The position numbers and the translations under genes were made by a program. 64,000 nucleotides of DNA from Rhodospirillaceae bacterium (GTDB lineage: Bacteria; Pseudomonadota; Alphaproteobacteria; Rhodospirillales; Rhodospirillaceae): contig JAQWRV010000013.1 of assembly GCA_029243545.1 (NCBI GenBank), positions 62,001-126,000 of the forward strand, written 5' to 3'. The notes under the pieces are model-generated. The model made no database searches. It was not told where the DNA came from and worked only from the letters and a program-made list of their open reading frames with translations. Positions 8,135 to 16,415 of this stretch are shown piece after piece. Within the stretch, counting starts at the first letter, position 1; each line of letters opens with the position of its first letter.

Positions 8135-9382
8135 TTAAACCCTATAGGCGACCGTACCCAGCGGATTATCATACCAGCCCGGATCGCCATCTCCGTCCAG
8201 GGTTTCCCTGATTTTTACAACTGTAAACATGCCGCCCATCTCGAGATTACCGAACGGGCCCTCGCCCATCATCATCGGCAGGGTGTTTTCGGGCCCTATC
8301 ATGTGCATGGAATGCTCCTGATGCTCGGCCATTCCGTTTTGTCCCATAGCCATAAAGCCAGGTATTTTTGTCATAATATTCATGGCCACTTGGCTCTGAT
8401 CGACGCCTAGCGGATTGGGCACATCATGGCCCATGGCATTCATGGTATGGTGAGAGAAATGGCAATGGAAGGCCCAGTCACCCGGCACGGCATCGAACTC
8501 AATATCCCGGGTCTGACCAACGCCCACGATTTCCGTTGTTTCCGAACGCCATTGGTTACGCGGCCAGCGCCCACCATCTGATCCAGTGACCTGACATGTA
8601 TGGCCATGCAAATGCATGGGGTGGTTCCACATGGACAAGTTGCCGATGCGGATGCGAACCCGGTCGCCCTTTTGGGCTATTGGAAATTCGATAGCGGGGA
8701 AGACCTTGCTATTAATGGTCCAGAGATCAAACTCAGTCATTACATTAGGATCAGGCCGGTAGGTGCCCGGTTTGATCGCCCAGTTGTGCAACATGATGGC
8801 GTAGTCGCGATCGATGGCGACTGGCTCGGGTTCCTTGGGGTGCACGATGAACATGCCCATCATGCCAACGGCCAGCTGTACCATTTCGTCAGCGTGGGGG
8901 TGGTACATGTAGGTGCCGTTCTGACGCAGCTCGAATTCGTAAGCGAAGGTTTCGCCCGGATTGATATGCGGCTGATTGAGACCGCCAACTCCGTCCATGC
9001 CACTGGGCAGAAGAATGCCGTGCCAGTGAATGGTGGTGTGTTCCGGTAAGTTATTGGTGACAAGAATGCGGACGCGGTCGCCTTCCACCGCTTCGATGGT
9101 CGGCCCCGGTGTGCGGCCGTTGTAGCCCCAGCACTTAGCCGTCGTGCCGGGCGCAAACTCATGCTCAATTTCTTCGGCCGTGAGATGAAACTCTTTAACG
9201 CCGTCTTTTATCTCATAAGCGAGGGTTTCGCCATTAAGGGTTTTGACCGGCGTGTAACCTAGCGGAGAACGTGGGCGCGCGGGAGCCGAGTTAGAAGCCT
9301 CTTGTGCATTAGCCTTACCGACAAACGCTGCGCCGGCTCCAGCAAAGATGGAAGACAGTAAAGATCTGCGAGCACGGTTCAT
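8135..9382 (-). CDS. Multicopper oxidase, Tat-exported
   Basis: The protein has 415 aa. The N-terminus RARRSLLSS followed by an Ala/Gly-rich stretch is a Tat signal. All four copper motifs are visible: HWHG at 119-122, HPHADE, HPMHLHGH, and HCHFSHHTMNAM, where Cys and His are type-1 ligands and Met is the likely axial ligand. Met-rich patches near the C-terminus resemble cuprous oxidases of the CueO/CopA group. It probably oxidises Cu(I) to Cu(II) in the periplasm. The start overlaps the TolC-like gene's stop by ATGA, so the two are translationally coupled. Confidence 0.93.
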   Translation of the reverse strand: MNRARRSLLSSIFAGAGAAFVGKANAQEASNSAPARPRSPLGYTPVKTLNGETLAYEIKDGVKEFHLTAEEIEHEFAPGTTAKCWGYNGRTPGPTIEAVEGDRVRILVTNNLPEHTTIHWHGILLPSGMDGVGGLNQPHINPGETFAYEFELRQNGTYMYHPHADEMVQLAVGMMGMFIVHPKEPEPVAIDRDYAIMLHNWAIKPGTYRPDPNVMTEFDLWTINSKVFPAIEFPIAQKGDRVRIRIGNLSMWNHPMHLHGHTCQVTGSDGGRWPRNQWRSETTEIVGVGQTRDIEFDAVPGDWAFHCHFSHHTMNAMGHDVPNPLGVDQSQVAMNIMTKIPGFMAMGQNGMAEHQEHSMHMIGPENTLPMMMGEGPFGNLEMGGMFTVVKIRETLDGDGDPGWYDNPLGTVAYRV

Positions 9383-10782
9383 GATGCGTCTCCTTGAGAA
9401 GATGCAGCGGGTTGAGTTTTCAAAGGGCCGCCGCCGATTGCGGCTTGAAGATCAGCGCGGGCCATCCAGTAATCAGTCAACGCCTCTACGTACATGCGAT
9501 ATGATTCGTTTTGTTCCTGCTGGGTTTCAAGCAGATGAAACGGACTTTCGAGCATGTAGTTGTATTCCGCTAACGTGAGACGAACGATGCGTTCCTTAAG
9601 AGGAAGAACCGTGCCGAGAAGATGAACTGCCCTCTGCCGGGCCAGAACCATTGAATCAGCCGCGCGTTTGACCTGAAGGCGGACATGAGACTCCTCAGCC
9701 GCCAACTCATCCTGAGCGCGGCGCAAGGTCATTGTCGCTGAGGCCACCCGGGTCTGGCCTTGATCGAACAGAGGAAGGGGAATTTCAAAGACCGGACCAA
9801 TTAGCCAGGCACCATCCGGCTCTTTTTCAGCGCTAACGCCAAGATCCGCATCTTCCACAAGGCGGAAGTCTTCTTCCATGCCCAGCTCTGCCAGTGCGGC
9901 GCGGACCTCCGCACGATGAGCCGTAAGATCGAACCGATTCTTGAGCGCCTGCTGTTCCAGACCAGTCAGCTTCACTTGAGTATCGGGCAAAGAGGGCGGC
10001 CGCGACGACACGGTCCATTTGGCGTTATGACTGACGCCAAGAAGTTCAGCCAATTCAATACGGCTGTCTCCAACTTCTTCTTCGGACTCCAACAATTTGA
10101 CATGCGCATCGCCGGCATCGGCCTGGTGGGTTGCTAGGTCCAGGTCAGATATATTTCCGGCAGTGTGAAACGCTCGGGCCAGGTTTGCCCCATTACGGGC
10201 GGTGCCCGCGACTTCCTTGGCGACGCCTAAGGTGCCGAGCGCGCCACGGTGAGCGTAGTACGCATTTTGTACGTCGCCGACGAACGCGACCAGATGAGCA
10301 GCTAGATCGAGTTTGGTGACGTCGTATTCGGCTTCGGCTAATTTTATTCGAGCCGGTCGCATGAGCAGGTCAACGAAATTCTGCATTAAGCCCAGCTCGA
10401 TGTTGGTGCCCTCTTCCGTTGACGGCCGCACCATAATCTCGAACACCGGGTTCTCCAGTAATCCGGCTTGAACCACGTCAGCCTGGGCAATACCAAGAGA
10501 CGCATAACGCGCTTGCAAACCGCGATTACTAAGGAGTGTCACTTGGACAGCAGACTGGGCGGTGAGTGGCTCTGCCATCAACGCGTCAACCCGGGCATCC
10601 ACAGCGGCGTCCTCCGGGCCACCCGTGCGCCACACAACGGCATCAGGTATGCGCCCGGCGACGGTTTTATTGAGATCTGCAAATGCTGCATCAGGATTCG
10701 GCGACGCACAAGCGGCAAGCAGCACGCTTGCTATCAATGCGCTTAGTAAGGGGTTCCCGCCAGTAGATGTATCAAAGCTCAT
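9379..10782 (-). CDS. TolC-family outer membrane efflux lipoprotein
   Basis: The protein has about 467 aa from the ATG at 10782, which has a GAGAG site upstream. The signal peptide ends in a lipobox (VLLAACAS). The rest is the Ala/Leu/Gln-rich alpha-helical OEP pattern with two repeats: ALLSNRGLQARYASLGIAQAD near the N-terminus, and AEYDV and QQEQNESYR helices. It resembles CusC/CopB-type channels. No RND pump or membrane fusion gene follows; the next gene is the multicopper oxidase, overlapped by 4 bp. Substrate inferred from context: copper. Confidence 0.85.
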   Translation of the reverse strand: MSFDTSTGGNPLLSALIASVLLAACASPNPDAAFADLNKTVAGRIPDAVVWRTGGPEDAAVDARVDALMAEPLTAQSAVQVTLLSNRGLQARYASLGIAQADVVQAGLLENPVFEIMVRPSTEEGTNIELGLMQNFVDLLMRPARIKLAEAEYDVTKLDLAAHLVAFVGDVQNAYYAHRGALGTLGVAKEVAGTARNGANLARAFHTAGNISDLDLATHQADAGDAHVKLLESEEEVGDSRIELAELLGVSHNAKWTVSSRPPSLPDTQVKLTGLEQQALKNRFDLTAHRAEVRAALAELGMEEDFRLVEDADLGVSAEKEPDGAWLIGPVFEIPLPLFDQGQTRVASATMTLRRAQDELAAEESHVRLQVKRAADSMVLARQRAVHLLGTVLPLKERIVRLTLAEYNYMLESPFHLLETQQEQNESYRMYVEALTDYWMARADLQAAIGGGPLKTQPAASSQGDAS

Positions 10783-10868
10783 AAGGGTTCTCTCTGCAAA
10801 AACAACACTCCCACAAAAGATTGCGGCTCGTCTAAAGGGCACGGACGATCCGCGTCCCGCAGAGAAAC

Positions 10869-11261
10869 TCAGAGACGGAGGCGTTGGGTTATGAGGTAAA
10901 GACCATTGCCCGGCGGACCCCGGACGTTTAAATGCGTTGAGATACTTCGTTTCGCAGGCTCGGCAACAGGGATGGCGTCATAAACAAAAACTGACGCGAC
11001 GAGGTCTTGAACTTCTATGCGGTCAGAGAGCACGCCGCGCAAATGATCTATATCGGCCGCATCGCAAAGCGTCAGACAATCATTTTCGGAGACCGACACG
11101 ACAGGCGCTTCCATATGACCAGGGCAAGGCTCCACTGTGCCCGCCTGAGCAGCTTCATCCATTGCAGCATGGGATTGCGCGAACACGCCGACAACAAGCG
11201 CCACTACCAACGAGAGCGCAGTGATGCAGCTTGTTAAAGAACGGATCCAGGGTAAGGTCAT
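10869..11261 (-). CDS. Small exported protein heading the copper run (DUF2946-like)
   Basis: The protein has about 130 aa: an N-terminal helix (LSLVVALVVGVFAQSHA) that looks like a signal peptide, a CPGHM motif, two further Cys (DCLTLCD), and a C-terminus LYLITQRLRL. This layout resembles small His/Cys/Met proteins (DUF2946-like) often found first in copper resistance operons, but the family call is tentative. The ATG at 11261 was chosen over the in-frame GTG at 11273, because a candidate promoter would place the transcript start only about 8 nt before the GTG. Confidence 0.6.
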   Translation of the reverse strand: MTLPWIRSLTSCITALSLVVALVVGVFAQSHAAMDEAAQAGTVEPCPGHMEAPVVSVSENDCLTLCDAADIDHLRGVLSDRIEVQDLVASVFVYDAIPVAEPAKRSISTHLNVRGPPGNGLYLITQRLRL

Positions 11262-11288
11262 CCGGCGTTCCACCGATCAAAGACTCGC

Positions 11289-11319
11289 TTTTATGACCTC
11301 TGGCCGCCTCTAAAGTCCA
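11289..11319 (-). promoter_or_regulatory. Candidate MerR/CueR-type promoter of the copper run
   Basis: On the minus strand a -35-like TGGACT (11319-11314) and a -10-like ATAAAA (11294-11289) are separated by 19 bp, longer than the usual 17. A partial dyad (GAC-x-T ... A-x-GTC) spans the spacer. The 19-bp spacer with an internal dyad is the hallmark of MerR-family activated promoters such as those of CueR. The dyad is imperfect and no merR gene is present in the window. Confidence 0.35.
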
Positions 11320-11417
11320 GTTTTAATAGTTGGCCCACGATAATCCATTGATTTTAGGGTCAGGACCGGCATGCTCTCGCCCAACACGACATAAATAATT
11401 CAAGGGAAGTAATTCAA

Positions 11418-12281
11418 ATGACGACACTCATAATTGGCGGAACCGGTCGAATCGGTGCGCCTGCAGCAGCGGCTCTAGCGAGCGCGGGTGAAGATGTGCG
11501 GGTCCTGACTCGTTCTGCGGAAAAAGCCGGGGAATTACCTGACGGCGTAACTGGTGTGGTTGGTGATCTGGAAGATGTTGGATCACTCGGCCCGGCGTTC
11601 GACGGTGTTGATAAGCTTCTGCTCATCACCGCTAATGGCGAGACTGAAAGCGCACGCGGCACCAATGCAGTTCAAGCTGCAAAGGATGCGGGATGTAGCA
11701 AGATTGTATTCATTTCCGTAAAGCTATCAGACGCCGCCATGAAAGTGCCCCACTATGCCAGCAAGGTCGCCATTGAAGATGCCATTCGCGCCTCTGGCAT
11801 GACCTACGCTTTTTTGCGGCCGGACTTCTTTTTCCAAAACGACGTCTTGCTACAAGGCGCCATTGTCGGAGCAGGACTCTACACTATGCCCGTCGGCAAC
11901 ATTGGCCAAAATCGCATCGACACACGGGACATTGCCGATGCGTCCATACATGCCCTTACATCAACGGACTTGGACGGGGCCGACGTCGCGCTCTATGGAC
12001 CCAAAACCTGGACCGCCGAGGACATTGCCACACTGTACGGTAAGGCCTTGGGCAAAGAAGTCAGATACATGGGTGACGACCTTGACGCCTGGGAAAACGC
12101 ATCAAAAGCTTTCATGCCACCATGGTTGCTTAGCGCTTTGAAGGCCGGATTCCACAAGATGCAAACTGTCGGTAGCGTTGCGACGGAAGAAGATGTAGCC
12201 GCCAGCGATGCCGCCATTGGCCATCCGGCACGGCGCTTCGAGGACTTTGTCGCCGAAGTCACGCCCGCATGGAAGAAGTAG
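11418..12281 (+). CDS. NmrA-like NAD(P)-binding protein
   Basis: The 287-aa protein begins with a Rossmann glycine motif, GGTGRIG, at residues 7-13. An atypical-SDR core follows, with DLEDVGSLGPAFDGVDKLLLIT and a HYASKVAIEDAIRASG segment. There is no classical YxxxK pair, which suits the NmrA/HSCARG redox-sensor or quinone-reductase-like group. The ATG has an AAGGGAAG site. It is divergent from the copper run and is followed 15 bp later by an SDR gene, so the two are probably co-transcribed. Substrate unknown. Confidence 0.85.
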   Translation: MTTLIIGGTGRIGAPAAAALASAGEDVRVLTRSAEKAGELPDGVTGVVGDLEDVGSLGPAFDGVDKLLLITANGETESARGTNAVQAAKDAGCSKIVFISVKLSDAAMKVPHYASKVAIEDAIRASGMTYAFLRPDFFFQNDVLLQGAIVGAGLYTMPVGNIGQNRIDTRDIADASIHALTSTDLDGADVALYGPKTWTAEDIATLYGKALGKEVRYMGDDLDAWENASKAFMPPWLLSALKAGFHKMQTVGSVATEEDVAASDAAIGHPARRFEDFVAEVTPAWKK

Positions 12282-12296
12282 ACGGATAGATAAGCA

Positions 12297-13196
12297 GTGA
12301 AGTCTTCTCCCTATCAACCAGCCGAAGATCGCTCTCTCAACGGTAAGACGTTGTTCATAACGGGCGGTAGCCGTGGCATTGGTCTCGCCATTGCCAAACG
12401 TGCCGCGCAAGACGGCGCCAATGTGGCCATCGCGGCTAAGACGGTAAAACCACACCCGAAGCTGCCAGGTACTATTTATACCGCTGCTGAAGAAATTGAA
12501 GCGGCCGGCGGTAAAGCGCTGGCCATTCAGATGGATCTGCGCAATGACGACGACGTTAAGGCAGCGGTGGCGCAAACGGCCGAAACATTCGGCGGGATCG
12601 ATATTCTGATCAACAATGCCAGTGCGGTAACGTTGGGTGGTGTTGGCAAAATCCCCATGAAGCGCATCGACTTGATGCATCAAATCAATTTGCGCGGCAC
12701 GGTACTAGCGTCCAAGACGTGCCTCCCCTTCCTCAAGGACGGCACCAACCCGCACATCCTGACACTCTCTCCGCCACCAAGCCTCGACCCCAAGTGGTAC
12801 CGCGGCACCCTGCCCTACACCTTGGCCAAAATGGGTATGAGTTTTTCCACCATCGGCATCGCCGAAGATTTCCGCGAGCACGGCATTGCAGCCAATGCCC
12901 TTTGGCCGCGCACGGCCATCGACACAGCCGCCATACGCCATGAATTGGGCGGCGAAGCGGTCGTGAAATACTGCCGCACCGTCGATATTGTCGCAGATTC
13001 AGCGCATGCGATTTTGACCCGAGATTCCAGCACATGCACGGGCAACTTCTTCTTAGACGATGACGTTTTGGCAGTAGAAGGCGTGACCGACTTGAAGCCT
13101 TACGCCATCGCTCCAGGCCAACCTCTGATTCTGGATTTCTATTTGGACTCCGGCCCAGGCGGCAGCATGGACGGCTTCATGAAAATGCCGATTTAG
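12297..13196 (+). CDS. SDR family oxidoreductase (HSDL2-like)
   Basis: The 299-aa classical short-chain dehydrogenase carries the cofactor motif TGGSRGIG (about residues 22-29) and the NNAS element. The active site YTLAKMGMS (Tyr-x-x-x-Lys) follows LSPPPSLDPKWY. That wording, together with NALWPRTAI, matches the HSDL2/short-chain-enoyl branch of SDRs, whose substrates are mostly unknown lipids or terpenoids. The start is GTG at 12297. It lies between the NmrA-like gene (15 bp upstream) and an isochorismatase-like gene on the same strand. Confidence 0.88.
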   Translation: MKSSPYQPAEDRSLNGKTLFITGGSRGIGLAIAKRAAQDGANVAIAAKTVKPHPKLPGTIYTAAEEIEAAGGKALAIQMDLRNDDDVKAAVAQTAETFGGIDILINNASAVTLGGVGKIPMKRIDLMHQINLRGTVLASKTCLPFLKDGTNPHILTLSPPPSLDPKWYRGTLPYTLAKMGMSFSTIGIAEDFREHGIAANALWPRTAIDTAAIRHELGGEAVVKYCRTVDIVADSAHAILTRDSSTCTGNFFLDDDVLAVEGVTDLKPYAIAPGQPLILDFYLDSGPGGSMDGFMKMPI

Positions 13197-13219
13197 GCTT
13201 GCCAAGGGACGTCGCCTCA

Positions 13220-13849
13220 ATGGTCAATTTCCCCATCGTCCCTAACAAAACTGCTCTGATCACAATCGATTTCCAGAACTTGTTTGTCGAAGATCATTTC
13301 ATTGCTGCGCCGGCCGCGCTCGAAGCATTAGAGCGCACCAACACCCTCGCTGAGACATGCCGGGATAACGGCATTACCGTTATTCATATAGCTCACCAAA
13401 TAAGGTCTGATCATGCCAACCTTGGTGTGTTGGCCGATGTGGTTCCGACCATAAAAAGTGAGCGTCTGCTGACAGCCGGAGAATCCACTGCAGACTTTCA
13501 CCGAACGCTCCATATTCAAGACAGTGACTGGATTATTATTAAACCGCGGATCGGTGCATTTACCGGATCTGATTTAGAGCTAACACTACGCGCACGCGGG
13601 ATCGATACTTTGATCATGGCTGGTGTAGCCACCGGTATCTGCGTCGACACCACAGCCCGCCAAGCCGCATTACTGGATTTCAAAGTGATTATTTTGTCCG
13701 ACGGTACGGCAACATCTGACATTAACGGAGAGTCGGCAGAAGACTTACAGCGTATGACACTGGCAGTGTTTGACAGTAACTTCGGACAAGCTGCCTCTGT
13801 CGGTCATGTCATAAGTAAGATTGAGCAGGCAGCACAGGACGGTGGCTAA
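13220..13849 (+). CDS. Isochorismatase-like cysteine hydrolase
   Basis: The protein has about 209 aa. The catalytic triad of the family is visible: Asp in LITIDFQN, Lys in IIKPRIGAF, and Cys in GVATGICVDTTARQA. Members hydrolyse amides or ethers such as nicotinamide, N-carbamoyl compounds and biuret; the substrate is not deducible. The ATG at 13220, with AAGGGAC upstream, is preferred over an in-frame TTG at 13199. Its stop overlaps the convergent flavoprotein gene's stop by 4 bp (CTAA). Confidence 0.88.
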   Translation: MVNFPIVPNKTALITIDFQNLFVEDHFIAAPAALEALERTNTLAETCRDNGITVIHIAHQIRSDHANLGVLADVVPTIKSERLLTAGESTADFHRTLHIQDSDWIIIKPRIGAFTGSDLELTLRARGIDTLIMAGVATGICVDTTARQAALLDFKVIILSDGTATSDINGESAEDLQRMTLAVFDSNFGQAASVGHVISKIEQAAQDGG

Positions 13850-15807
13850 AGAGAGCGTGCCAGTTTAGCTGCATCTGAAGTCGCCGCCCAAATACCACGT
13901 GGGGCGAGGCAATCGCCGATCGCTAACGCACCCTCGGGTGTTGTATTTGCTACCGTGCCCGTCGAAAGAATAATCGTATGGAACGGACCGATTGTTACAC
14001 CGTCCATTAGCTCAACGCTTTGACCGGTAACCTGTCTAACCTGTGTTTCAGTCATAACTTTAATGCCTGCACTGCGCAGCCGAGCCGGAACGGACCTGAC
14101 TTCCCACGTTAAGGACAACGCCGCTTCTCCCAGTGAGCGCTCCGGTGTCGTAACCGTCAAGGCGGAAACTGCAGGATCGGCAATCAATGTTTCCGCAAGA
14201 GAAACGGCGGGCCAACCGCCCTCTTCGTCAATGATCAAAACCTCTCCCGACGCCTTAGCCGTGCCAGCGAGAACGTCCCGGCCGGAAGGTAGGGACTCTG
14301 CACCTGGAATGCCTTCAAACAGGAATGGCCTCAATCGCCAGATAGCGGTATGGCCTGGGTCCGCACCGACGGCCCAAATAATCGTATCGGCGTCAATATC
14401 ATCTTCAGATGTTACGGCCGCATTTAAGTGGATACGGACTTGCAAACGTTCCAACTCGTTTTTCCACCAGGACAACGCGGGTGGCATCTCTTCGCGATAG
14501 GGAGCAGCGGCAGCCAAACGCATCTGCCCGCCAAGGGCTGCTTGCTTTTCATGCAGTGAGACTTGATGGCCGCGCATGGCTAGAACCCGAGCAACCTCTA
14601 GTCCAGCCGGCCCGCCTCCAATGACGGCGATGCTCTGCGGATTATCCGACCGGCCCTCGTCTCCAAATTCAAACTCCCGTCCGGATACGGGATTGAGCAC
14701 GCAGGAGCCCGGCAAACCGCGAAAGACAAACCCGACGCACGCCTGATTACAGGACATGCAAGGCCGAATGCGATCCGTCTCACCGTTTTCAACCTTGCTG
14801 CCCCAGTCGGGGTCAGCAATCCAAGTGCGGGCCATAGCAACCACATCACATGAACCGTTGGCGATGGCGCGTTCCGCATCTTCGGGTGAACGAATGCGGC
14901 CCGCGATGACAATGGGAACCGAAAGCGCTTGCTTGAAAGCTTTACCCTCTTCCTCCAGTTGGATTCGGGGCTGCGCCATATGCGGGATGGACGAGGATTC
15001 CGCCGGTGACCAGCCTGACCCTGTCATCACGCTCACATAGTCAATCAAGCCAGCATCGCTGAATGCCTTCATGCTAGCGACGGACTCGTCCAGGCCATAG
15101 TCGATCGGTGAGCCGGGGATATCGTGCCGTGCCGAGGTTCTGACCCCGACCGCTAAAGACGTGCCAACTTTTTCCCGGATGCTTTCGAGAATTTGTACAA
15201 TGAATCGGATGCGGTTTTCGAAGCTTCCCCCGTATGCATCGGTGCGGCGGTTGAGAACCGGAGATAAGAATGAGCCCAACAAATAATCCGTGGACGTCTG
15301 TAATTCGATGGCATCCAGGCCAGCTTCGCTGCAACGTGCTGCAGCTTCACCATAGGCAATAACAAGCTCACGAATTTCGGCTTCGGTAATTTGTTTGGGT
15401 ACTTCGCCGGCTGTATTTGGCACCGGTGAAGGTGCCAGCGCATAGCTACCGCGGACAAAACTATCCTTATGACCTCCGTGCCAAAGCGTAATAGCCAGCC
15501 TGGAGCCTTCAGCCCGCATGTCATCAGCTGTTTGCCGCAAGCTCGGAATTACTTCGTCATCGTAGAGGCGGATACCAAGGCTGCGGCTGACCGTGCTGGT
15601 GTGCACGGGTGCCGACTCACTTCCGACCATGGCTGCGCCGCCTTTGGCCCGAGCGAGCAGATAAGCATGAAAGCGCTCGCTGATACCCACCTTACCGTCA
15701 CCCAACGCCATGCCGTGCCCACTCATCACTGCGCGATGCTTCAGCGTGATGGGACCGAGCTTGATCGGCGATAACAGATTGGGATACGGCGTCCCCGACA
15801 TGGCCAC
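13846..15807 (-). CDS. Old-yellow-enzyme-type NADH:flavin oxidoreductase with C-terminal Rossmann domains
   Basis: The 653-aa protein has a TIM-barrel FMN domain (about 1-360; NLLSPIKLGPITLKHR, then a GSW-type barrel). The [4Fe-4S] cluster motif is C-x2-C-x3-C-x11-C (CMSCNQAC ... SC). FAD/NAD-binding domains follow from about residue 390 (AVIGGGPAGLEVAR). This is the layout of 2,4-dienoyl-CoA reductase, trimethylamine dehydrogenase and related enzymes. The start is GTG at 15807, with an ATG two codons on. The gene lies 3 bp after a cytochrome c gene, suggesting that its electrons come from or go to that cytochrome. Substrate unknown. Confidence 0.9.
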   Translation of the reverse strand: MAMSGTPYPNLLSPIKLGPITLKHRAVMSGHGMALGDGKVGISERFHAYLLARAKGGAAMVGSESAPVHTSTVSRSLGIRLYDDEVIPSLRQTADDMRAEGSRLAITLWHGGHKDSFVRGSYALAPSPVPNTAGEVPKQITEAEIRELVIAYGEAAARCSEAGLDAIELQTSTDYLLGSFLSPVLNRRTDAYGGSFENRIRFIVQILESIREKVGTSLAVGVRTSARHDIPGSPIDYGLDESVASMKAFSDAGLIDYVSVMTGSGWSPAESSSIPHMAQPRIQLEEEGKAFKQALSVPIVIAGRIRSPEDAERAIANGSCDVVAMARTWIADPDWGSKVENGETDRIRPCMSCNQACVGFVFRGLPGSCVLNPVSGREFEFGDEGRSDNPQSIAVIGGGPAGLEVARVLAMRGHQVSLHEKQAALGGQMRLAAAAPYREEMPPALSWWKNELERLQVRIHLNAAVTSEDDIDADTIIWAVGADPGHTAIWRLRPFLFEGIPGAESLPSGRDVLAGTAKASGEVLIIDEEGGWPAVSLAETLIADPAVSALTVTTPERSLGEAALSLTWEVRSVPARLRSAGIKVMTETQVRQVTGQSVELMDGVTIGPFHTIILSTGTVANTTPEGALAIGDCLAPRGIWAATSDAAKLARSL

Positions 15808-15810
15808 GAT

Positions 15811-16317
15811 TTAGTCTTGGCCGGGAATAATGAATTTGTAGTACATCCCTGGCGGCGTTTCCGTCGGCCCATAGGGGCCCATCGTCTGGTTGCGAGTGGG
15901 CGGCAAGCTCTTCAGGTAGGCCGCAATGGCGTAAGCGTCTTCATCGGTGAGACGAGCAAACGACCGGGATGGCATGACCGCTGATAGAATGCGCCCGTCA
16001 GGCCGTTCTCCTGTCCGTATGGCCTTAACGATATCGTCTTCTGACCACGTGCCGATTCCGGTTTCATTATCGGGCGTCAAGTTAGCGCCAAAGTACACCC
16101 CTTGGAATGGGATTTCATAACCCACTTCACTGCCCGCGAGCTTCGGGCCAGGAGGTTGACCGGATAGCACACCGGGGGTGTGGCATTCGACACACACCAT
16201 AACCTCCGTAAGGTACTCACCTCGCTCGACCGGTGTTTCCGCGAAACTTGGGCCGGCTGTTGCCGCCAAAAGTGCTAAAGCAACAAACAAAACCTTGGAC
16301 TGTTTGCTTTGACGCAT
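15811..16317 (-). CDS. Exported c-type cytochrome
   Basis: The protein has about 168 aa. A signal peptide ends PSFA, then a single haem site CVECH is followed by a class I cytochrome c fold. The likely sixth ligand is Met in SAVMPSRSF, and the C-terminal helix is DEDAYAIAAYLKSLPP. It is close in style to the cytochrome subunits of alcohol or aldehyde dehydrogenase complexes. The ATG at 16317, with a GGAGGAG site, is better than one 27 bp upstream. It is followed after 3 bp by the OYE-type flavoprotein gene. Confidence 0.9.
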   Translation of the reverse strand: MRQSKQSKVLFVALALLAATAGPSFAETPVERGEYLTEVMVCVECHTPGVLSGQPPGPKLAGSEVGYEIPFQGVYFGANLTPDNETGIGTWSEDDIVKAIRTGERPDGRILSAVMPSRSFARLTDEDAYAIAAYLKSLPPTRNQTMGPYGPTETPPGMYYKFIIPGQD

Positions 16318-16415
16318 GTGTGAAGCTCCTCCTATTGGATGCAATTCAAAAGTCTGAGCTTAATCATAAGGAGCGGACAAAATAGCGCAATCCATCGCAT
16401 CCTTCCGTCAGGAGG

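Noticed and set aside
12102-12683. 193-codon minus-strand open frame across the NmrA-like/SDR junction
   Set aside because: It is antisense to two well-supported genes and lacks any domain or ribosome site.
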